Positions 3,887 to 9,313 of a DNA stretch of 9,313 nt are shown in pieces. This stretch comes from CAZDDW01 sp043811105. GTDB lineage: Bacteria; Patescibacteriota; Patescibacteriia; UBA9934; CAZDDW01. Position numbers and translations under genes: made by a program. Below the pieces are notes generated by a model. The model saw only the letters and a list, made by a program, of their open reading frames with translations, did no database searches and had not been told where the DNA came from. The DNA lies in assembly GCA_043811105.1 (NCBI GenBank), contig JBDRNK010000053.1, forward strand, positions 1-9,313, written 5' to 3'. Each line of letters opens with the position of its first letter. Position 1 is the first letter of the stretch.

Positions 3887-5287
3887 ATGCAAAGAACACT
3901 AAACGTAGAAACAACTAATCAGATCGGGCAAAGGGTTCGGCTAAATGGCTGGGTAAATGCTCGGCGGAACATGGGTAAGATTGTTTTTTTGGACATGCGC
4001 GATCGTTCAGCTTTGCTTCAGGTGGTCATCGTCCCTGACGAACTTGATGATGCTTCGAAAAATTTGATCGATGAGATTCGACCGGAGTTTGTTTTACAGA
4101 TTGAGGGAGTGGTTCAGGAGCGTGGTGAAAAGCAAAAGAATGAAAAAATGCCAACTGGCACAGTGGAAATTTTGGCTAAAACTGTACAAATATTGAATAA
4201 GTGTGAAACCCCGCCTTTTGAGATTGATAAAGATTCAATCAGTGTGAATGAAGAGCTGAGACTAAAATATCGTTATCTAGATTTGCGAACCGAAAGGCTG
4301 ACCAAGAATATTAGGGCTCGCGATAAAGTGATTGGTTTTTTTAGAAACTATTTGCACAATCAAAGTTTTATTGAGATTGAAACACCGTTATTAACCGTTA
4401 GTTCACCGGAAGGTGCTCGCGATTATTTGGTACCAAGCCGACTTAGTCCGGGAAAATTTTATGCCTTACCTCAGGCACCGCAACAGTACAAACAGCTGTT
4501 AATGGTGGCTGGTTTTGAAAAATATTTTCAAGTTGCTCGAGCTTTGCGTGATGAAGATTCTCGTGGTGATCGACAGCCGGAACACACCCAGCTGGATATG
4601 GAAATATCGTTTGTTACAGAAGAAGACCTTTTCGATCACGCCGAGCAAATGTTCACAGCGATGATTAAAGAATTGTATCCGGACAAAATGATTACAGAAA
4701 CACCATGGCCGCGAATCACTTATAAAGAAGCAATGGAAAAGTACAAATCAGACAAACCGGATCTTAGAAAAAATTCAGATGATCCAGACGAGCTAGCCTT
4801 TGCCTTTATTGTTGATTTTCCCATGTACCAGAAAAATGACAAGGGCGAAATTGAATTTGGACACAATCCTTTTTCTATGCCTAAGGGTGGAATTGAAGCT
4901 TTGAATTCAGAAGATCCGTTTGAGATCGTGGCCCACCAGTTTGACATTGTCTGCAATGGTTATGAGTTGAGTTCCGGAGCAATTAGGAATCATCAACCGG
5001 AAACAATGTATAAGGCTTTTGAAATTGCCGGTTATGATCGAGCAACAGTTGATAAAGAATTTGCACATATGGTTGAAGCTTTTAAGTATGGTGCACCGCC
5101 TCACGGGGGAATGGCTCCTGGGATAGATCGTTTAATGATGATTTTGGAAAATGAAGCAAACATTCGTGAAGTAATAGCTTTTCCAAAAAACAGCGAAGGA
5201 ACAGAACCAATGACCGGAGCACCGGCTGAAGTTGATCAGAAATTATTAGACGAGCTGGGAATGAGTATTAATAAACTAAAAAAATAA
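3887..5287 (+). CDS. aspS: Aspartyl-tRNA synthetase lacking the GAD insertion domain
   Basis: A class IIb synthetase of 466 residues that charges tRNA-Asp. The OB-fold spans about 16-104 (RRNMGKIVFLDMRDR). The flipping-loop region reads EGARDYLVP (175-183), the Gln-binding PQ-x-PQ is at 195-199 as PQAPQ (Ser is usual), and motif 2 is RDEDSRGDRQPEHTQLD (221-237, R221). Motif 3 is HGGMAPGIDRL (406-416, R415). Typical bacterial AspRS is near 590 residues; here KPDLR (290-294) is joined to AFIVDFPMY (306-314) by only 11 residues, where about 120 residues of GAD domain normally lie. Met29 stands where non-discriminating AspRS have His, so the enzyme is predicted to be specific for tRNA-Asp, in agreement with the AsnRS gene nearby. 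It is the last gene of the operon. Confidence 0.95.
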   Translation: MQRTLNVETTNQIGQRVRLNGWVNARRNMGKIVFLDMRDRSALLQVVIVPDELDDASKNLIDEIRPEFVLQIEGVVQERGEKQKNEKMPTGTVEILAKTVQILNKCETPPFEIDKDSISVNEELRLKYRYLDLRTERLTKNIRARDKVIGFFRNYLHNQSFIEIETPLLTVSSPEGARDYLVPSRLSPGKFYALPQAPQQYKQLLMVAGFEKYFQVARALRDEDSRGDRQPEHTQLDMEISFVTEEDLFDHAEQMFTAMIKELYPDKMITETPWPRITYKEAMEKYKSDKPDLRKNSDDPDELAFAFIVDFPMYQKNDKGEIEFGHNPFSMPKGGIEALNSEDPFEIVAHQFDIVCNGYELSSGAIRNHQPETMYKAFEIAGYDRATVDKEFAHMVEAFKYGAPPHGGMAPGIDRLMMILENEANIREVIAFPKNSEGTEPMTGAPAEVDQKLLDELGMSINKLKK

Positions 5288-5295
5288 GAAAATAA

Positions 5296-5318
5296 AAAAT
5301 AAGTACAGTACTTATTTT
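5296..5318 (+). terminator. Likely terminator after aspS
   Basis: A 10-bp stem, AAAATAAGTA (5296-5305) with TACTTATTTT (5309-5318) around CAG, is followed by a pyrimidine-rich tract. It is AT-rich and hence weak. The purine-rich left side (5281-5303) can also pair with later TTATTTTCTT copies, so longer alternative stems exist. Confidence 0.5.
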
Positions 5319-5348
5319 CTTAATTTCTTAATTTCTTATTTTCTTACC
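5317..5348. repeat. Four tandem 8-bp pyrimidine-rich repeats before scpA
   Basis: TTCTTAAT, TTCTTAAT, TTCTTATT and TTCTTACC follow each other directly and end at the scpA ATG. The unit occupies the place where a ribosome binding site would be expected and contains no purine-rich Shine-Dalgarno motif. Confidence 0.7.
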
Positions 5349-6038
5349 ATGTCTTTTGAGCTTAAAATGGAGGAGTTTGCCGGACCGTTGCAGGTTCTTC
5401 TTGATTTGATCGAACAGGAGGAAATGGATATTACTGAAGTATCGTTAGCAAAAGTCGCTGATGATTATTTGAATTATGTTAATCAAGGAGATGTTCAGGC
5501 TGGGGAATTAGCGGATTTCCTAATCATTGCTTCACGTTTATTGTACATTAAATCACAAGCGATTTTACCTGACCTGATAATTGAGGAAGAAGAAGGTGAT
5601 GATCTGGCTGAACAATTACGAATGTACAAAAAGTTTGTTGAAGCTTCGAAAATAATCGAACAGATGTACGCTACCGGTCAGGTGATGTACAAACGTGAAC
5701 GGCCGATGAAACAGGTTAAGGACTTTGCTCCGCCGGAAAAAATGAAAGTCGATCTTTTGGAAACAGCCATGCGTGGCCTGTTAAAAAAACTTGAACCGTT
5801 TTTGGCTTTACAAAAAGCCAGTTTGCGACAGGTGGCTTCAGTTCAGGAGCGAATAAAGAATATTCATACGGCGATCATGGATCGGGCCATGTTTTCTTTT
5901 TCTGAGATCACTGGTTCCGGATCAAGAGTCGATGTAATAACAAATTTTTTGGCTTTGTTGGAACTGGTAAAACAACAGATCGTTAATGTCAGTCAAAATA
6001 ATCTTTTTGATGAAATAAATATTAAACGCGTAGACTAA
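5349..6038 (+). CDS. scpA: Segregation and condensation protein A
   Basis: The kleisin subunit of the SMC-ScpAB condensin, 229 residues, near the usual 230-260. The N-terminal helical domain that binds the SMC neck has the hallmark FAGPLQVLLDLIEQEEMDI (10-28) and ELADFLIIASRLLYIKSQ (53-70). An acidic linker (79-88, EEEEGDD) leads to the middle region that contacts the ScpB dimer. The C-terminal winged-helix part (about 176-229), which binds the SMC head, ends in VDVITNFLALLELVKQQ and FDEINI. It acts on the nucleoid in chromosome compaction and origin segregation. ATG 5349 gives the expected family N-terminus. Its stop overlaps the scpB start (TAATG), which implies translational coupling and balanced ScpA/ScpB output. 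It opens a second operon after the aspS terminator; no clear promoter was found in the 61-bp gap. Confidence 0.95.
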   Translation: MSFELKMEEFAGPLQVLLDLIEQEEMDITEVSLAKVADDYLNYVNQGDVQAGELADFLIIASRLLYIKSQAILPDLIIEEEEGDDLAEQLRMYKKFVEASKIIEQMYATGQVMYKRERPMKQVKDFAPPEKMKVDLLETAMRGLLKKLEPFLALQKASLRQVASVQERIKNIHTAIMDRAMFSFSEITGSGSRVDVITNFLALLELVKQQIVNVSQNNLFDEINIKRVD

Positions 6039-6604
6039 TGTCTTTATTAGGAAAAATTGAAGCAATTTTATTTGTTACCGGAAAACCGATTGCGGTTGAT
6101 CGGATTGTTAAGATTTTAGCAGTAGAGAAACAGCAGGTTGAGAGTGAGATCGAAGAATTAAAAAACAAACTGAATATCGATGAATCTGGGCTGCATTTGA
6201 TCGAACACGATGGCAAGTTGCAGTTGGTAACCAATCCGGCGTTCGCAGATGTGATTGAAACATTGGTAAAAGAAGAGGTGGCTGGCGAATTAACCAGACC
6301 ATCGCTTGAGACATTGACAATAATTGCCTATCGTGGCCCGGTATCAAAGCCTGAGATCGAACAAATCCGCGGAATTAATTGCTCGCTGATTTTACGCAAT
6401 TTATTAATGCGCGGACTAATTGAAGAACGTGATCATCCTAATCAACTACAACCGGTATATCTGCTGGCTAATAATTTTTTACGACATCTTGGAATTCATT
6501 CAGTTGAGGATCTGCCAAATTATCTTGAACTGCATAAACATGAAAGTATTGAACAGGTTTTGGGAATTGATAAACAAGAGTCATCAGAACAGGTTAGCGT
6601 ATGA
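6038..6604 (+). CDS. scpB: Segregation and condensation protein B
   Basis: The winged-helix (kite) subunit of SMC-ScpAB, 188 residues, as expected for the family. Two winged-helix domains are visible. The first is about 1-77 (LGKIEAILFVTGKPIAVDRIVKIL). The second is about 87-143, with the hallmark RPSLETLTIIAYRGPVSKPEIEQIRG (87-112, given by its ends) followed by LRNLLMRGLIEE. A short divergent tail (about 155-188) is rich in Glu, His and Ser. ScpB dimers bind the middle of ScpA and regulate the SMC ATPase ring. The start overlaps the scpA stop by one base, and the stop overlaps the next gene as ATGA, so three genes are translationally coupled. Confidence 0.95.
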   Translation: MSLLGKIEAILFVTGKPIAVDRIVKILAVEKQQVESEIEELKNKLNIDESGLHLIEHDGKLQLVTNPAFADVIETLVKEEVAGELTRPSLETLTIIAYRGPVSKPEIEQIRGINCSLILRNLLMRGLIEERDHPNQLQPVYLLANNFLRHLGIHSVEDLPNYLELHKHESIEQVLGIDKQESSEQVSV

Positions 6605-7584
6605 TTTTTAAAGTCTTAGTACAAGTGGTCTTGGCCTTGACCATGATCGAATTTACACCGGTTGATGTTGGCGAGCTTGAGCAACGAGCCGGTCTTTCAT
6701 CAAACTCGGTAAACATGGTTGATATGGAACAACTGGTTCAATGGGCAGCAAACCCACAAGCCAGTTTGATTTCGGCTGCCTATAAAACTCCACAAAAAGT
6801 TGATCAAGATTCTTTGGGTATAGTAACCACCGCGGTCAGTGCTGTTGTCATTGATCAAGAAAGCGGTGCGATTTTGTTTGAAAAAAATATCGATGAAATT
6901 CGTTCAATCGGCAGTATTACCAAACTGATGACCGCTTATGTAGCTATGCAATCCGGTCTTGATCTAGATGCCTTTGCTTCAGTTTCAGAACAAGATCTAC
7001 GACAAGGTGGTCATTTATATTTATATCTTGATGACCAAGTGACTGTTCGAGAAGTTTTGCAGGCTAGCTTGGTTGGATCAGATAATTCAGCAACAATCGC
7101 TTTGGCTCGTTTAAGTGGACTAAGTCCTGAACAGTTTGTTCAAAAAATGAACATGACTGCTTTTGAAATAGGTTTGACCAAAACCACCTTTGCTGACCCA
7201 ACCGGACTGTCGGTTCAGAATCGTTCAACAGCCAGAGAAATTGCCAAGTTACTTGATTTAGTGTTGGCTAATGAAGAAATCAAGCAAGCGACCACTCAAA
7301 CAACAAGTTATTTTACTTCTTTATCAGGGCATAATTACACTATTCCCAACACCAACGAACTATTAAACAGTTTTATTAACGATTATCCTTATCAGATTGT
7401 TGGTGGCAAGACCGGTTATCTGCCAGAGGCTGGATATTGCTTAGCAATTCAAGCGGAAGAAGATCAGGGCCGGGATATTTTTGTCGTTGTCCTTGGTTCG
7501 GATACAAAAGACGATCGTTTTCGAGAAGTTAAAGGTTTAACCCAATGGGCCTATGATACCTATGACTGGCCCGATCAACTATGA
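6601..7584 (+). CDS. D-alanyl-D-alanine carboxypeptidase-like protein (peptidase S11)
   Basis: A penicillin-binding serine peptidase of 327 residues that trims the terminal D-Ala of peptidoglycan peptides outside the membrane. All three active-site motifs are present: SITK (105-108, nucleophile S105, base K108), SDN (160-162) and KTG (270-272). A hydrophobic N-terminal segment (about 2-17, IFKVLVQVVLALTM) is a signal peptide or anchor, followed by about 60 residues of variable linker. The C-terminal beta domain of the PBP5 subtype is missing; the protein ends at QWAYDTYDW just after the catalytic domain, which is common in small genomes. The ATG overlaps the scpB stop by 4 bp (ATGA), and its own stop overlaps the next gene in the same way. 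The start is supported by these overlaps and by the signal segment directly after it. Confidence 0.92.
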   Translation: MIFKVLVQVVLALTMIEFTPVDVGELEQRAGLSSNSVNMVDMEQLVQWAANPQASLISAAYKTPQKVDQDSLGIVTTAVSAVVIDQESGAILFEKNIDEIRSIGSITKLMTAYVAMQSGLDLDAFASVSEQDLRQGGHLYLYLDDQVTVREVLQASLVGSDNSATIALARLSGLSPEQFVQKMNMTAFEIGLTKTTFADPTGLSVQNRSTAREIAKLLDLVLANEEIKQATTQTTSYFTSLSGHNYTIPNTNELLNSFINDYPYQIVGGKTGYLPEAGYCLAIQAEEDQGRDIFVVVLGSDTKDDRFREVKGLTQWAYDTYDWPDQL

Positions 7585-8081
7585 GTATAATAATTGATTG
7601 GTTTATAAATTTTCCTCCGGATGTTGCTACAGCTCTTATTTCCATGACACCTTTTGGTGAACTTCGGGCAGGAATTCCCATTGGCATCGAGGTTTTTGAT
7701 CTACGGCCACTTCATGCCCTGATCGTTGCCTTGATTGGCAATGCTATACCAGCCCTGTTGGTCATCTTTGGATTAGAAGCGATTACGCAATGGTGTCACA
7801 GGAATGTTAGTTGGGGTGAAAGGATTTTGCAAAAAATATTTGAGCGGACTGAAAAAAAGTTTCAAGGTAAATATGCAAAGTATGGCGCGGTTGCTTTATT
7901 TGTCTTTACAGCCATCCCTTTTCCTTTAACCGGTGTTTGGACAGCTAGTATAGCCGCGGTATTGTTTCGCATCAATTATCGTTATTCACTTCCGGCAATT
8001 CTTTTAGGAATGTTGGTGGCTGGAATAATAGTTACTTTCGCCACCCTGGGAACAAAAAGTTTTATTTTCTTATTTTTTTAG
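7581..8081 (+). CDS. Small multi-drug export family membrane protein
   Basis: An integral membrane protein of 166 residues. The conserved PFGELRAGIP (24-33) and AIPFPLTGVWTAS (111-123) motifs mark the small multi-drug export family (COG2426/PF06695). Hydrophobic segments lie at about 44-66, 103-127 and 136-158, with a charged basic loop at about 80-100 between the first two. The two motifs sit in re-entrant-like positions as in distantly related DedA-type proteins. The family name comes from an old annotation; the substrate is not established. It starts with ATGA overlapping the carboxypeptidase stop. The context with cell-wall and glycosyltransferase genes points to an envelope role, but this is inference. 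Confidence 0.85.
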   Translation: MSIIIDWFINFPPDVATALISMTPFGELRAGIPIGIEVFDLRPLHALIVALIGNAIPALLVIFGLEAITQWCHRNVSWGERILQKIFERTEKKFQGKYAKYGAVALFVFTAIPFPLTGVWTASIAAVLFRINYRYSLPAILLGMLVAGIIVTFATLGTKSFIFLFF

Positions 8082-8099
8082 TTTATTATTTTTTCCTCT

Positions 8100-9296
8100 A
8101 TGCGCATTGCCGTTGACTGTCGAACAATTTTAAACCCTGGATACGGCGAGGCAGCTGGAGTCGGGCACTACACCACAGCAATTTTACGTGCTTTATTTGA
8201 AATTGATCAGGAGAATCAGTATATTCTCTTTTTTGATGGAAACATTGTTGAGGCCTCAGTTGATCAATTGATCGCTGGTCGAGATAACGTAAAAATTCGA
8301 TCCTTTCCATTGCATGCACTTCAAAAGTTTTTGCCAATTATCTATAATCAGATGTTTGTCGCTCGGGTGATTGATCAAGAAAAGCCGGATGTGTTTTTCT
8401 CGCCATCAGGATTATTACCGGCAATGTATAAAGGCAAGTCGGTTATCACCGTTCATGACTTGGCAATATTTCGTCACCCGGAATGGTTTCCTGAAACCAA
8501 GATTGGACGGCACTATTCAACAAAGTTTCGAGTTCCCTCAAGTTTGCGTCATGCCAATGCGATAATTACCCCTTCATTCGCCACAGCTAATGATGTTAAG
8601 CTGTTTTTTAAATTTGCTTTTTCAAAAGTGGAAGTTATTCCTCATGGTGTCTTTTCCAGAGATCGAATGGATTTTATATTATCCTCAGAAGATAGAGAAC
8701 GATTCGAAATCAACAAAAAATATTTTTTGTCACTTTGTACTATTGAACCGAGGAAAAATATTGAAGTTGCTTTACGAGCTTTTGATCGGTTACTGTTCAA
8801 GTCACCGGAGCTGGCTAAGCAGTTTCAGTTTGTGATTGCTGGAAAAAAGGGTTGGAAGTATAAATCTGTATTTTCAGCGATAGATGAAATAAATCAGCGT
8901 TGGCAAAATACTGCACATGACGATGTAATTCGTTATCTTGGTTATGTAACAAGAAATGATAAGTGGCGTCTTTTAGTTGGCGCTCAGGCTTTCATCTATC
9001 CGTCATTATATGAGGGCTTTGGTTTGCCGGTGTTGGAAGCCATGTCTGTCGGAACGCCGGTGGTCACATCTCGATTAACTTCCTTGCCCGAGGTTGGTGG
9101 AGATGCAGTAGCCTATATTGATCCCTATGATGCTGGACCAATGGTTACTGTTCTTGATCGGATGTGTGATGACCAAGTGGCTCAAGAGCTGGGTCAACGT
9201 GGTTTGGCACGATCAGGCGAATTCACTTGGGAAAAATCCGCTCAAAAAACCCTAGAGGTTCTCTCTAGAGTTGGTCGTGGGGACCGACACCCGTAA
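8100..9296 (+). CDS. Glycosyltransferase family 4 (GT-B fold)
   Basis: A GT-B glycosyltransferase of 398 residues that probably moves a sugar from a nucleotide donor to a cell-surface glycan or lipid. The N-terminal acceptor domain starts MRIAVDCRTI with a Gly-rich loop (GEAAGVGHYTTAILRAL, 16-32) and has ITVHDLAIFRHPEWF (116-130). The C-terminal donor domain starts near 206; it has TIEPRKN (214-220), VIAGKKGW, YPSLYEGFGLPVLEAM with the conserved E-x7-E (E305, E313), and VGTPVVTS...LPEVGGDA. There is no transmembrane segment, so it acts at the cytoplasmic membrane face. Such wzx/wbpY-like mannosyl- or rhamnosyltransferases cannot be told apart here. It begins 18 bp after the membrane gene with no Shine-Dalgarno sequence. 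The last codons (DRHP) and the stop lie inside a repeated hairpin, so the natural C-terminus may have been altered. Confidence 0.93.
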   Translation: MRIAVDCRTILNPGYGEAAGVGHYTTAILRALFEIDQENQYILFFDGNIVEASVDQLIAGRDNVKIRSFPLHALQKFLPIIYNQMFVARVIDQEKPDVFFSPSGLLPAMYKGKSVITVHDLAIFRHPEWFPETKIGRHYSTKFRVPSSLRHANAIITPSFATANDVKLFFKFAFSKVEVIPHGVFSRDRMDFILSSEDRERFEINKKYFLSLCTIEPRKNIEVALRAFDRLLFKSPELAKQFQFVIAGKKGWKYKSVFSAIDEINQRWQNTAHDDVIRYLGYVTRNDKWRLLVGAQAFIYPSLYEGFGLPVLEAMSVGTPVVTSRLTSLPEVGGDAVAYIDPYDAGPMVTVLDRMCDDQVAQELGQRGLARSGEFTWEKSAQKTLEVLSRVGRGDRHP

Positions 9297-9306
9297 GGGT
9301 GTCAAT
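9280..9306 (+). repeat. GTAA-loop palindromic hairpin, copy 2
   Basis: GGGACC is followed by a perfect 7-bp stem GACACCC (9286-9292) / GGGTGTC (9297-9303) on a GTAA loop, then AAT. The TAA in the loop (9294-9296) is the stop codon of the glycosyltransferase gene. Compared with copy 1 at 3163-3189, two base pairs of the stem differ on both arms and still pair. Confidence 0.75.
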
Positions 9307-9313
9307 TTAGCCA

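Noticed and set aside
5317..5348. CRISPR-like repeat array
   Set aside because: The units are 8 bp, directly adjacent and without spacers; this is a simple tandem repeat.
6022..6347. Two - strand open frames of 70-79 codons within scpB
   Set aside because: They are shadows of the well-supported scpA/scpB frames.
6602..7584. UGA recoded as glycine (code 25 of some CPR lineages)
   Set aside because: TGA ends scpB and the carboxypeptidase gene exactly where the families end, and the core genes contain no internal TGA.

Overview
The window looks like a chromosomal segment of a Candidate Phyla Radiation (Patescibacteria) bacterium. The evidence is compact genes with 2-35 bp or overlapping junctions, small Patescibacteria-type conserved proteins (DUF5674 and a 110-residue unknown), a shortened AspRS without its usual insertion domain, and almost no Shine-Dalgarno sequences before starts. 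TGA is used as a normal stop (ends of scpB and of the carboxypeptidase gene), so the recoded genetic code 25 of some CPR lineages does not apply.

Left part (1-1870): the window opens in the last 27 codons of an IS200/IS605-type TnpA transposase, followed by a strong hairpin typical of the right end of such elements. Next come two promoter-like sites, a leader whose three 8-nt segments can pair in two mutually exclusive ways, tRNA-Asn(GTT) with encoded CCA, and a terminator. Then follows a Glu/Ala-rich coiled-coil gene split by one in-frame TAA into a 106-residue and a roughly 203-residue part. A strong bidirectional terminator separates it from a convergent gene for a small basic coiled-coil protein. 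That gene is divergent from asnS, and both appear to have promoters very close to their start codons.

Middle (1871-5348): asnS, a DUF5674 gene, an unknown 110-residue protein gene and aspS lie head to tail as one probable operon, ending in a hairpin and pyrimidine-rich repeats. Together with the upstream tRNA-Asn this makes an Asn/Asp tRNA-charging neighbourhood. The AspRS lacks the GAD domain and has Met rather than His at the position linked to non-discriminating enzymes, which fits a cell that makes Asn-tRNA directly.

Right part (5349-9296): scpA, scpB, a D-Ala-D-Ala carboxypeptidase-like gene and a small membrane export-like gene overlap by 1-4 bp. A family 4 glycosyltransferase gene follows 18 bp later. 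The set joins chromosome condensation/segregation (ScpAB with SMC) to cell-envelope work.

The most unusual pattern is a hairpin that occurs twice, after asnS (3163-3189) and at the end of the glycosyltransferase gene (9280-9306). Flanks, stem length and GTAA loop are the same, but two stem pairs have changed in a compensatory way. In the second copy the loop supplies the stop codon of the glycosyltransferase. The window contains no obvious defence system, CRISPR array or prophage.
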